NCBI GenBank assembly: GCA_947487175.1
Contig: CANKVM010000017.1
Span: 1 to 38,648, forward strand
Direction: 5' to 3'
Length of the DNA: 38,648 nucleotides
Origin: Flavobacteriales bacterium
GTDB lineage: Bacteria > Bacteroidota > Bacteroidia > NS11-12g > UBA955
Shown: piece by piece, positions 9,039 through 16,100 of the stretch
How the letters are laid out: the number at the start of each line of letters is the position of its first letter
Position numbering within the stretch: the first letter of the stretch is position 1
Notes under the pieces: model-generated
The model's database searches: none
The model's input: the letters and a program-made list of their open reading frames with translations, nothing else
Told to the model about the DNA's origin: nothing
Made by a program: the position numbers and the translations under genes

Positions 9039-10088
9039 TTATTTTCTGCGGAATAATTCAAAGCAAGCCAAGAAAATTGCGGTTGCAATAAATGTTCCTA
9101 TCAATGAAATAATAATGATAAATGTTCTTTTAGGCCAAGCTTTGATTTCCGGAACTGTAGCAGATTCAACTGTGAATTTATGAGACATTGTTTCACCAAC
9201 GTCAACTTTGCGTTTTTCGAATTGCGTAATCAAATCACTCTCCTTTACTTCTTCAAGCTTGATTAATTCATTTAAAGCAATGTAATCACCGCCACTTGCA
9301 ACCAAAGTTTTTTGTTCTTCGAGTAATTTCTTCATTTCTGAAACTTTACCACTTGATTGGGCTTTGTAAATTTCCTCAGCCAATGCCCTACTTTGCTCTT
9401 CATAGTTCGTAACTCCTTGTTGACCCAATTTCCTCAACTCATCTTTGATGTTTTGAATTTTACCTTGTTTATCTTTCAAAGCCCTCTCAACAATTTGCAA
9501 CGCAGGTGTAGCAACTTGGTTTTGTATTTCAGTGGTAATACTGTCATACAAAATTGCTATACCATTGGCTAAATCTGCTGCCATTTTAGGGTCTTCATCT
9601 AATACCAAAATTTCAATACTCAAATAACGTGTTCTGTTAAAACTAAAATTTTCTTTGATTTTGTTATCAAGGGCATATTTTGGAAATTGTTCTGTTTTAG
9701 GATCAATACCATAATGCTTAAAAAGTTGAAAATTTCGAACCAAACGACCCAATAAAGTTCCTGACTGTAAAACTTGCAACGCTTTTTCTGCTTCTATTTC
9801 TTCCCCAAATTCTAGAGGATCTGATTGACGCTGATTTAACTCAGTAAGTAATGCATTAGAAATAGAGTTGTTTTTTGTAGGATAAAAAATATGACGCGCA
9901 GAATATTTAGGTTTTGTAATTGCAGGATGCGTTAACACCACCGAAAAAACTATTGCACAAATTGCACTAATTAAAAATACTTTTCTCCATCGCCAAAAGA
10001 AATTAACTACACCAACTAATGTAATTGGCTTTACTTCACTTTCATTAATTAAATTATTTTCAGAGTTGGATAGATTATCTTGATTCAT
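9039..10088 (-). CDS. Wzz/GumC-like polysaccharide chain-length determinant protein
   Basis: This polysaccharide co-polymerase-like inner-membrane protein of 349 residues has one transmembrane helix near the N-terminus (about 35-57: VFLISAICAIVFSVVL) and one at the C-terminus (about 322-344). Between them is a periplasmic part with a long heptad-rich coiled coil (about 185-270). The pre-TM2 segment ATVPEIKAWPKR carries the Pro-rich Wzz motif. It lacks the C-terminal BY-kinase domain of Wzc-type fusions. It is the first gene of a three-gene operon with the O-antigen ligase and the permease, and a -7 box lies 20 nt upstream. It probably sets glycan chain length together with the neighbouring polymerase. 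Confidence 0.85.
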   Translation of the reverse strand: MNQDNLSNSENNLINESEVKPITLVGVVNFFWRWRKVFLISAICAIVFSVVLTHPAITKPKYSARHIFYPTKNNSISNALLTELNQRQSDPLEFGEEIEAEKALQVLQSGTLLGRLVRNFQLFKHYGIDPKTEQFPKYALDNKIKENFSFNRTRYLSIEILVLDEDPKMAADLANGIAILYDSITTEIQNQVATPALQIVERALKDKQGKIQNIKDELRKLGQQGVTNYEEQSRALAEEIYKAQSSGKVSEMKKLLEEQKTLVASGGDYIALNELIKLEEVKESDLITQFEKRKVDVGETMSHKFTVESATVPEIKAWPKRTFIIIISLIGTFIATAIFLACFELFRRK

Positions 10089-10108
10089 GTTTTTTAATTA
10101 TACGTTTT

Positions 10109-10116
10109 CAAAAATA
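10109..10116 (-). promoter_or_regulatory. -7 promoter box for the Wzz-ligase-permease operon
   Basis: TATTTTTG on the minus strand matches TAnnTTTG, 20 nt before the ATG at 10088. Confidence 0.5.
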
Positions 10117-10188
10117 TCTAAACGGAACGACTATCTAATCTATTTCCTAAGAAATATTAAGATTATCCACAATTTTTTTTAGTTTTTG

Positions 10189-10851
10189 TTACAAATCGAA
10201 GAATTTGAGTGCCAAATCTATGGCTCTATCGTCGGTTTTATTGAAATCTTCAGCCAAATACACTTGCTCAATTCTGTAATTTTGACGTTGAAAAGTTGCA
10301 ATAATATTTTTAACCATGGTGGTGTTTAATTTCAAATTCACCAAAAGTTCACCATCGTTGGTAATATTAACCATCATGCCAATAATTTTTGCGCCGTTTT
10401 CTTCTGTCCATCGAGCCAAAATAGAAGGTGCAAAATCTTTATCACTCAATCTAAGCACAATTACAGCACCAATACCTCTATAAGTTAATGATTCAGTAAT
10501 GAGTTTATTGATCTGTTTTTGATCAACAACACCTACAAAATTATCTTCTACATCAACCACCGTTAAGACGCTCAATTCGTTGGCCGCCAAAATTGGAACG
10601 ATTTCATAAATGTGTTGATTTTCGTTTACTTTTGGGGCAAAAGGATTAGCCATTATTACTTCCTGCAACGACAAATGTTTGTCTTGAACAGTATGTAAAG
10701 TTGATAATCGGGCATAATTATAAAGCTTCTTTTTGTCAATAATTGGCAACTCAGATACACCTTGGCTTACCATAAAATCAATGGCTCCCTCAATGGTATC
10801 AGTAATTCTTAACCCATCTAAATGGTCGCTGATAAGTTCTTGCGCAATCAT
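10189..10851 (-). CDS. CBS-domain protein (AcuB-like)
   Basis: This 220-residue soluble protein has two CBS motifs (about residues 1-60 and 66-130: VSELPIIDKKKLYNYA and LSVLTVVDVEDNFVGVVD). A C-terminal ACT-like region follows (about 140-215). The CBS pair usually binds adenine nucleotides and acts as an energy or nucleotide sensor. The overall plan resembles AcuB-like proteins of Bacteroidota, whose exact role is not settled. No catalytic domain is attached. A -7 box ends 7 nt before the ATG, and a TAGGGA/TCCCTA palindrome overlaps that box, so it may have its own promoter although it lies 45 bp after kdsC. Confidence 0.8.
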   Translation of the reverse strand: MIAQELISDHLDGLRITDTIEGAIDFMVSQGVSELPIIDKKKLYNYARLSTLHTVQDKHLSLQEVIMANPFAPKVNENQHIYEIVPILAANELSVLTVVDVEDNFVGVVDQKQINKLITESLTYRGIGAVIVLRLSDKDFAPSILARWTEENGAKIIGMMVNITNDGELLVNLKLNTTMVKNIIATFQRQNYRIEQVYLAEDFNKTDDRAIDLALKFFDL

Positions 10852-10858
10852 AATAACA

Positions 10859-10866
10859 CAAATATA
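10859..10866 (-). promoter_or_regulatory. -7 promoter box for the CBS protein
   Basis: TATATTTG on the minus strand, 7 nt before the ATG. Its upstream edge abuts the palindrome at 10865-10883. Confidence 0.55.
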
Positions 10867-10883
10867 GGGAATTAAAATCCCTA
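10865..10883. repeat. Inverted repeat TAGGGA-N7-TCCCTA in the kdsC/CBS gap
   Basis: Six-bp perfect arms with a 7-nt A/T centre, overlapping the start of the -7 box of the CBS gene. It is either an operator or a weak hairpin after kdsC; no T tract follows, so it is a poor terminator. Confidence 0.35.
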
Positions 10884-10896
10884 ATATTTGAAAAAT

Positions 10897-11418
10897 CTAC
10901 CAAGAATGGGAATCTTCGTTAAACCACGTATTTTGAATTTTCATGGTGCGTTCTATGAGTTCACGAACACAAGCTTCTCCCCCATTTAATGGTGAAATAT
11001 ATATGCAAACTTCTTTCACATCAACAGCTGCATCTTTGGGGCAACAACTTAATTCCACTTGTTTTAACAAAGGAATATCTGGCATGTCATCACCCATATA
11101 AGCAACATCGTTTGCTGTTAAATTGGTTTTGGCTAAAAAATCGGCAAACGCTCCTTCCTTATGTTCTTGACCCAAATAAATATGAGAAACCCCAAGTCCC
11201 TCAAAACGCTTACGCATTCCTTCAGATTTGCCACCTGAAATAACGGCAATTGCATATCCTTGTTTCGCAGCATGCTGCAAGGCATAACCATCTTTTATAT
11301 TTACACTGCGCAACATTTGGCCCTCTTCATTAACCAAAACATCGCCTTGCGTTAAAACACCGTCAATATCAAAAGCAAACGCCTTAATATTCTTGAACAT
11401 TGGAATTAAATTTGTCAT
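10897..11418 (-). CDS. kdsC: 3-deoxy-D-manno-octulosonate 8-phosphate phosphatase (KdsC-type HAD)
   Basis: KdsC removes phosphate from KDO-8-phosphate to give KDO for lipopolysaccharide core synthesis. The 173 residues are a capless C0 HAD phosphatase. Motif I is FDIDGVLTQG (nucleophile Asp17, acid/base Asp19), followed by the KdsC-typical RSVNIKDGYAL. Motif II is the Ser of VISGGKSEGM, and motif III is YMGDDMPDIPLL. The length fits the tetrameric KdsC family. It overlaps the globin stop by one base (TAATG), which supports the start used. A later Met at residue 7 (MFKNIKAFAFD) is an alternative start. Other KDO genes are not in the window. Confidence 0.9.
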   Translation of the reverse strand: MTNLIPMFKNIKAFAFDIDGVLTQGDVLVNEEGQMLRSVNIKDGYALQHAAKQGYAIAVISGGKSEGMRKRFEGLGVSHIYLGQEHKEGAFADFLAKTNLTANDVAYMGDDMPDIPLLKQVELSCCPKDAAVDVKEVCIYISPLNGGEACVRELIERTMKIQNTWFNEDSHSW

Positions 11419-11792
11419 TACTCTTCTTTTATATCTAGTAAACCAAGTTTGTACTGAAACATCATACCCAATTGCGTAGCCTTATCAATCATTAAATTAG
11501 CTTTTTCACCGGCAAATTGCGTAGTTACCGCAATTTTTAAGCACTCTTGCCAAACTTCAAAATCTAGATTCTGCAAACCTAGCTTTGAATGAACCCCATA
11601 GGCACTGCCTTGATAGGGATGATTCACTGCGTCTATGTCAAGTATAAACGTCCAAAAAGTATAAATTCTTGGCAAGTGTTCAGATAAGTTCAGATGTTCA
11701 AAATGTTTTCTCGTTAAATCGTTTTCCAATAACTTTTTATATTGAAAATCAACCACTTTAATTACATCTTCAAACGATGAAATATCTGTCAT
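11418..11792 (-). CDS. Group III truncated hemoglobin
   Basis: This small haem globin of 124 residues most resembles group III truncated hemoglobins. It has HLPRIYTFWTFIL, with the group III-typical Trp47 at helix E; then HPYQGSAYGVHSKL, with His68 in the expected proximal (F8) position; and GEKANLMIDKATQLGMMF at the C-terminus. Tyr18 is a plausible B10 distal residue. The His-Phe pair that often precedes the G helix reads Asp-Phe here. Members of this group bind O2, NO or CO, and the role in this organism is unknown. It starts 9 bp after the deoxyhypusine-synthase-like gene and overlaps kdsC by one base, so the three form one transcript. Confidence 0.82.
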   Translation of the reverse strand: MTDISSFEDVIKVVDFQYKKLLENDLTRKHFEHLNLSEHLPRIYTFWTFILDIDAVNHPYQGSAYGVHSKLGLQNLDFEVWQECLKIAVTTQFAGEKANLMIDKATQLGMMFQYKLGLLDIKEE

Positions 11793-11801
11793 ATAGGATT
11801 C

Positions 11802-12773
11802 TTACCAACCCAATACCCAAGAAAAAATCAAAGGTGCTACAATGGTTGCATCACTTTCAACAATAAACTTAGGCGTATCAATATCTAATTTACCCCAAGT
11901 TATTTTTTCATTAGGCACGGCACCAGAATAACTTCCGTAACTCGTTGTACTATCTGAAATTTGGCAGAAATAAGACCAGAAAGGAATGTTTTCCATTTCC
12001 ATATCTTGGTACAACATAGGCACTACACAAATTGGGAAATCACCAGCTATACCGCCGCCAATTTGGAAAAATCCAATACCTTTTCCTTCGCTATTTTTAA
12101 CATACCAATCGGCCAACCACACCATATATTCAATACCACTTTTCATGGTAGAAGCTTTGATTTGATTTTTGATTACATAACTCGAAAAAATATTACCCAT
12201 GGTAGAATCTTCCCAACCTGGAACAACAATTGGTAAATTGCGCTCTGCTGCAGCCAACATCCAACTGTCTTTTGGATCAATTTCGTAGTACTGCTCTAGT
12301 TCGCCACTTAACAAAATTTGATACATATATTCATGAGGGAAATAACGCTCACCTTTATCTTCGGCACCCTTCCAAATTCCCCAAATATGTTTTTGCAATC
12401 TTCTGAAAGCTTCTTCTTCAGGGATACAAGTATCTGTAACACGGTTGTAATGATTTTCAAGCAAATCCCACTCGTCTTGAGGACTTAAATCTCTGTAGTT
12501 AGGAACACGTTTGTAATGTTTATGAGCAACGAGGTTCATGATATCTTCTTCAAGGTTTGCACCTGTGCAAGATATGATGTCAATTTTACCTTGGCGAATC
12601 ATTTCTGCAAGGCTTTTGCCTAATTCAGCAGTTGACATGGCACCAGCCAAAGTAACCATCATTTTACCACCCTCAGTTAGGTGCGTTTCATACCCTTTAG
12701 CAGCATCAACCAATGCAGCCGCATTGAAATGCAAATAATGTTTCTCGATAAATTGAGAGATAGGACCTTTCAT
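11802..12773 (-). CDS. Deoxyhypusine synthase-like protein
   Basis: This 323-residue NAD-dependent aminobutyl-transferase-like enzyme belongs to the deoxyhypusine synthase family. Visible features are LAGAMSTAELGKSLAEMI and ISCTGANLEEDIMNLV (NAD site), GFFQIGGGIAGDFPICVVPML, and SGAVPNEKITWGK. The Lys of that WGK (residue 295 from this start) aligns with the catalytic Lys of the eukaryotic enzyme. Bacteria have no eIF5A, so the acceptor is probably a polyamine such as putrescine or agmatine (homospermidine-type chemistry); that is inference. I start at MKGPISQF rather than the upstream ATG at 12803, because a TATCTTTG promoter box lies only 5 nt before this ATG and the extra ten residues fall across it. 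A globin and kdsC follow. Confidence 0.85.
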   Translation of the reverse strand: MKGPISQFIEKHYLHFNAAALVDAAKGYETHLTEGGKMMVTLAGAMSTAELGKSLAEMIRQGKIDIISCTGANLEEDIMNLVAHKHYKRVPNYRDLSPQDEWDLLENHYNRVTDTCIPEEEAFRRLQKHIWGIWKGAEDKGERYFPHEYMYQILLSGELEQYYEIDPKDSWMLAAAERNLPIVVPGWEDSTMGNIFSSYVIKNQIKASTMKSGIEYMVWLADWYVKNSEGKGIGFFQIGGGIAGDFPICVVPMLYQDMEMENIPFWSYFCQISDSTTSYGSYSGAVPNEKITWGKLDIDTPKFIVESDATIVAPLIFSWVLGW

Positions 12774-12778
12774 TGGTG

Positions 12779-12786
12779 CAAAGATA
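12779..12786 (-). promoter_or_regulatory. -7 promoter box for the DHS-like/globin/kdsC operon
   Basis: TATCTTTG on the minus strand, ending 5 nt before the ATG at 12773; it decides the choice of start. No exact -33 TTG is seen at 17-23 nt. Confidence 0.6.
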
Positions 12787-12850
12787 CAATAAGCATTGCA
12801 CACCTAAAAACGTTAATAAATTGGTAATAGCGTAATGTTTTTGAGGGACA

Positions 12851-13588
12851 TTATTCGCCCAACCACCATTTTCTCTTGAACACCTTCTTTTCAGGAATGT
12901 GGTGCACCAATTTTTCTTGAATGTATCTTATAGCTTCATCTAAATCGTCTGTTACCAAAAATAGATTTTCATCCTCCGGCGAAATGGTATTTTGAAGATT
13001 CATCACATGAATTTGCTCTTTCAATTTTTCCCAGTATTCAACGCCCACAATTACTACCGGAAACCAAGGCATTTTCTTGGTTTGAATGAGGGTTAATGCC
13101 TCAAACATTTCATCGAAAGTCCCAAATCCCCCAGGAAAAACAACAAAACCAAAAGAATATTTAAAAAGCAATACTTTTCTAACAAAGAAATATTTTATGT
13201 CAACCCAAACATCCAAATAAGGATTCTGTTTTTGCTCAAACGGCAATTCAATATTCACACCTACACTTTTGCCACCTGCTTCTTTTGCTCCTTGGTTTGC
13301 AGCCATCATAATTCCGGGGCCACCACCGGTTAAAACAGTAAACCCGACTTTGCTTACCAAAGCACCCATTTTTTTTGCTTGTTGGTAATACGGATGACTT
13401 TCTTCAAAACGGGCAGAACCGAAAATACTGATACAAGGCCCAACAAAATGGAGTTTCCTGAAACCTTTAATAAATTCGAACAATACTTTTACTGCAAATT
13501 TCAACTCTGTGAAACGGGTATGGGGTCCTTCCAACATTTTAATGTCGGCAATACCAACCAATCGAGAATTCTGGTGTTTTTTAGGCAT
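12851..13588 (-). CDS. LOG-family protein (TIGR00730, cytokinin riboside phosphoribohydrolase-like)
   Basis: This 245-residue Rossmann-fold protein has both LOG signatures: TGGGPGIMMAANQGAKEAGG (about residue 92), with the conserved Arg/Gly surroundings, and FPGGFGTFDEMFEALTLIQ (about 150). LOG enzymes split N6-modified AMP into the free base and ribose 5-phosphate; bacterial members often act on AMP-like nucleotides. An N-terminal extension of about 50 residues precedes the core (CISIFGSAR), as in the longer LOG subclass. The ATG at 13586-13588 directly follows the T tract of the ndk terminator, so ribosome access looks poor. The Met at residue 18 is an alternative start. No separate promoter box was seen. 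Confidence 0.85.
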   Translation of the reverse strand: MPKKHQNSRLVGIADIKMLEGPHTRFTELKFAVKVLFEFIKGFRKLHFVGPCISIFGSARFEESHPYYQQAKKMGALVSKVGFTVLTGGGPGIMMAANQGAKEAGGKSVGVNIELPFEQKQNPYLDVWVDIKYFFVRKVLLFKYSFGFVVFPGGFGTFDEMFEALTLIQTKKMPWFPVVIVGVEYWEKLKEQIHVMNLQNTISPEDENLFLVTDDLDEAIRYIQEKLVHHIPEKKVFKRKWWLGE

Positions 13589-13614
13589 AAAAAAAGGGCC
13601 GATTAACGGCCCTT
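13589..13614 (-). terminator. Intrinsic terminator after ndk, abutting the LOG start codon
   Basis: On the minus strand a perfect 8-bp stem (AAGGGCCG / CGGCCCTT) with a 5-nt loop is followed by seven T. The T tract runs straight into the ATG of the next gene. Confidence 0.85.
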
Positions 13615-13633
13615 CAATATTCGTTAAAAAGAA

Positions 13634-14053
13634 TTAGAATCTTTCGTTTTCAGCAAAGAAAAAGTTTCCTTCAATTGCTGCATTTTCATCGCTATCACTT
13701 CCGTGAATTGCATTTGCATCAATACTTTTAGCAAACAAATTGCGAATTGTACCCGCTTCAGCTTCAGAAGGATTAGTAGCGCCAATCACTTTTCTAAAAT
13801 CTTCTACAGCATTGTCTTTTTCTAAAATTGCAGCATAAATAGGTCCGCTAATCATAAATTCAACTAAATCTTTGTAAAAAGGTCTTTCGCTGTGAACAGC
13901 GTAAAACTCACCTGCTTTTTCAGCAGATAAATGCGTGTATTTCAAAGCAACTACTTTGTAGCCAGCTTGAATAATGTGATCTAAAATTTTTCCTGCATGT
14001 CCGTTTGCAACAGCATCAGGCTTAATCATTGTAAAAGTACGGTTGGTTGTCAT
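13634..14053 (-). CDS. ndk: Nucleoside diphosphate kinase
   Basis: Ndk transfers the gamma phosphate between nucleoside tri- and diphosphates through a phospho-histidine. The 139 residues match the family. Visible are [11 protein letters not shown] with Lys11, [40 protein letters not shown], and the active-site His117 in NAIHGSDS. The ATG gives the normal N-terminus. Upstream there is only an imperfect -7 box (GAAATTTG). A clear terminator follows, so ndk is probably monocistronic. Confidence 0.97.
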   Translation of the reverse strand: MTTNRTFTMIKPDAVANGHAGKILDHIIQAGYKVVALKYTHLSAEKAGEFYAVHSERPFYKDLVEFMISGPIYAAILEKDNAVEDFRKVIGATNPSEAEAGTIRNLFAKSIDANAIHGSDSDENAAIEGNFFFAENERF

Positions 14054-14098
14054 TTGATTTTAAAATTTCGGTGCAAATTTCGTGATTTAAAAGGACAA

Positions 14099-15304
14099 TT
14101 ATGCTATATAATCGCTTAAATACTCAAAGTTGTCGGTTAAATTTCCATTAACACAAATTGTAGCCTTTTCTATTAAAGTTGATTTCTCAGCAAAAAGTGC
14201 AGGCAATACATGTTGCAACATCAATTCTCCAAACTCTTCAGATGCATCTTTTGGCAATTCATTTGGCAAGTTGCCTACAGCCATCACATCTATGCTATTT
14301 TCAGAAAATGGTTTACAAACTTTCTGATTTATTTTATCCCACCCTATTACAGGATTTTGAATTGTAGTTGCTTCATAAGTTATTGGCACCGAACCTTCAA
14401 CATCACAACTAATGTCGGCAATTACTTGAATTTTGAAATCTTCTCTACCCGTATCCTCTTTCGAAAATAAAGCAGGCAAATCTTCGGTCCAAAAAATGCC
14501 ATTCATCAAAATATCTGTGACCCTCGTAAATGAATCAAAAGCACTTTGATATTCATTATGGTGGTCATAGAAAAAGTGTGTATCCCAATGGGTTTTTTCG
14601 GGATGGCAATACAAATCAGGGCTATTTAAATGCACAAAAACGGGTTGTGTGTATTGAACACTTAAAAATTGTTGAGGCGTAACTTCTTTGATTCGCATAC
14701 TGCGTAAAAAGTCCAAGGCTCCTTGTGCAACCCTGCCACCTCCAGTTAATGCAATTTTGATTGGTGGTAGTTTTATTGACAACGCATTCGACAAAATTTC
14801 AGAATAATCAATACTCTGCCATGCGGGATTTAAATGAAACAAACCTGTTTTTTTGCCAAAGGTTAAAAATCCATTGTAAGCACCCACTATTCCTGCAAAA
14901 CGGCCAAAACCAAGCACCCTTTGACCAGTTTCCCATTTCAATACTTCGTAATCAATCAACCGAATTTGCTTTTTAATAATTTCCTTCAATAACAATTGAT
15001 TGTAAGGTTGTTTTTTGATGGTATGAGAGAAAAATAAATATGTTTTTTGAGGGATAAGGAATTCTTTAGGAACCTCTTTAATGCCCAACATAATATCGGC
15101 CTTTGAAACATCCGTTCTCACTTCTATTCCAACTTCTTCATAGGCTTCGTCAGAAAAACATCGGGTTGCGCATGATTCAATCACAACTTGAACCATTGGA
15201 AATCTGTTTTTTAATGCAACACATTGAACTGGGGTAAGGGCCACACGGTTATCCGGTGGGTTTTTTCGTTCTCTAATAAGCGCAATTAATATTGGTTGTT
15301 GCAT
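14099..15304 (-). CDS. Alanine dehydrogenase / saccharopine dehydrogenase (lysine-forming)-like oxidoreductase
   Basis: This 401-residue NAD(P)-dependent oxidoreductase has the AlaDH/PNT fold. The N-terminal half shows RERKNPPDNRVALTPVQC, ADIMLGIKEVP, and FFSHTIKKQPYNQLLLKE ... RLIDYEVL, then FGRFAGIVGAYNG. This set is closest to the lysine-ketoglutarate reductase branch rather than true alanine dehydrogenase. A Rossmann motif IALTGGGRVAQGA follows at about residue 185, and ADISCDVEGSVPITYEATT closes the active-site region. The physiological substrate cannot be fixed from sequence; reductive linkage of lysine and 2-oxoglutarate is a guess. It is divergent from the SRAP gene with only 29 bp between the start codons. 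Confidence 0.78.
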   Translation of the reverse strand: MQQPILIALIRERKNPPDNRVALTPVQCVALKNRFPMVQVVIESCATRCFSDEAYEEVGIEVRTDVSKADIMLGIKEVPKEFLIPQKTYLFFSHTIKKQPYNQLLLKEIIKKQIRLIDYEVLKWETGQRVLGFGRFAGIVGAYNGFLTFGKKTGLFHLNPAWQSIDYSEILSNALSIKLPPIKIALTGGGRVAQGALDFLRSMRIKEVTPQQFLSVQYTQPVFVHLNSPDLYCHPEKTHWDTHFFYDHHNEYQSAFDSFTRVTDILMNGIFWTEDLPALFSKEDTGREDFKIQVIADISCDVEGSVPITYEATTIQNPVIGWDKINQKVCKPFSENSIDVMAVGNLPNELPKDASEEFGELMLQHVLPALFAEKSTLIEKATICVNGNLTDNFEYLSDYIA

Positions 15305-15308
15305 TAGA

Positions 15309-15316
15309 CAAATGTA
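15309..15316 (-). promoter_or_regulatory. -7 promoter box for the AlaDH/SDH-like gene
   Basis: TACATTTG on the minus strand, ending 4 nt before the ATG at 15304. It lies in the same 29-bp gap as the divergent SRAP box. Confidence 0.55.
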
Positions 15317-15322
15317 AAAAAC

Positions 15323-15330
15323 TATCTTTG
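15323..15330 (+). promoter_or_regulatory. -7 promoter box for the SRAP gene
   Basis: TATCTTTG, 3 nt before the ATG at 15334. A TTG at 15299-15301 with 21-nt spacing fits the -33 element and overlaps the divergent start codon region. Confidence 0.65.
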
Positions 15331-15333
15331 AAT

Positions 15334-16050
15334 ATGTGCTTTTCTTATGCTATTAATTTTTCGCCTGAATCATTGAAATCTAAATTTGGAATTAAAGATG
15401 TGTCATTGCCAACACAGGGATTCTTCTTTAGTGGTTTTGACCATCCAGAAATGCCGATACTTAGTTTAAGTGAAAATGAAGTTGTAGCCACAAATATGCA
15501 GTGGGGACTAATTCCCAATTGGGTAAAGTCTATAGATCAAGCCATCGATCTGCGAAAAAACTCATTGAATGCACGTTCTGAAACTGCCTTTGAAAAGCCT
15601 ATGTTTTATGGGGCTTGGGAAAGCCATCCCTGCATTGTTTTGGCAAGCGGTTTCTTTGAATGGAAACAAGTTAATAAAGAAAAAATCCCTCATTACATTT
15701 ATGCTGCGAATGGCGAAATTCTAACAATGGCAGGCATTTACGATATTTGGACCAACAACATAACAGGTGAAAATATCAAGAGCTTTTCAATTTTGACAAC
15801 GCATGCAAATCAAATGATGTCAGAAATTCATAATGTAAAACATAGAATGCCAATTATTATTGATCCAAATCAGTCAAAATCTTGGCTCAATTCAACGGCA
15901 TCTGAAAGACATGATTTCTGCAAACCTTGCAGCAATGATTATTTAACAGCGCATTTGGTATCTCCAAAACTCAATAGCAACAAAATTAACCGCAACGAAT
16001 CTTGGGCTATAGAACCCGCGAAAACTGCAAATCAAACAACGCTTTTCTAA
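15334..16050 (+). CDS. SOS response-associated peptidase family protein (SRAP; HMCES/YedK-like)
   Basis: SRAP proteins shield abasic sites in single-stranded DNA by forming a thiazolidine crosslink through the N-terminal Cys. The protein must start Met-Cys, and MCFSYAIN does so at 15334. An upstream in-frame start at 15292 would bury the Cys and would lie across the promoter box. The remaining active-site residues are in place: Asn79 in SLNARSET, Glu109 in ASGFFEWK and His170 in NVKHRMPI. The 238 residues match the family length. The start codon is 3 nt behind a -7 box, so the transcript is probably leaderless. The gene is divergent from an AlaDH/SDH-like gene. Confidence 0.93.
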   Translation: MCFSYAINFSPESLKSKFGIKDVSLPTQGFFFSGFDHPEMPILSLSENEVVATNMQWGLIPNWVKSIDQAIDLRKNSLNARSETAFEKPMFYGAWESHPCIVLASGFFEWKQVNKEKIPHYIYAANGEILTMAGIYDIWTNNITGENIKSFSILTTHANQMMSEIHNVKHRMPIIIDPNQSKSWLNSTASERHDFCKPCSNDYLTAHLVSPKLNSNKINRNESWAIEPAKTANQTTLF

Positions 16051-16082
16051 GAGTTAAAAAGGTGAACACAAACAAAAAAGTG

Positions 16083-16090
16083 TACATTTG
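16083..16090 (+). promoter_or_regulatory. -7 promoter box for the lipoprotein-prmA unit
   Basis: TACATTTG, 10 nt before the ATG at 16101 and just after the SRAP stop. No clear -33 TTG. Confidence 0.5.
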
Positions 16091-16100
16091 CAGATATTTT

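Noticed and set aside
10163-10171. Perfect DnaA-box match TTATCCACA upstream of the Wzz-like gene
   Set aside because: It is a single copy; about 0.5 such 9-mers are expected by chance in this AT-rich window. No box cluster, dnaA/dnaN or AT-rich unwinding element is nearby, so it is not an origin.
14130-14976. Several short plus-strand open frames opposite the AlaDH/SDH-like gene
   Set aside because: They lie antisense to a well-conserved gene, have no promoter box and show no recognisable protein features.
15292-15333. Upstream extension of the SRAP gene
   Set aside because: It would bury the catalytic Cys2 and lie across the -7 box; SRAP must start Met-Cys.
16002-16100. Upstream extension of the lipoprotein gene
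   Set aside because: It overlaps the SRAP 3' end and removes the lipoprotein signal; the start at 16101 is supported by a -7 box.
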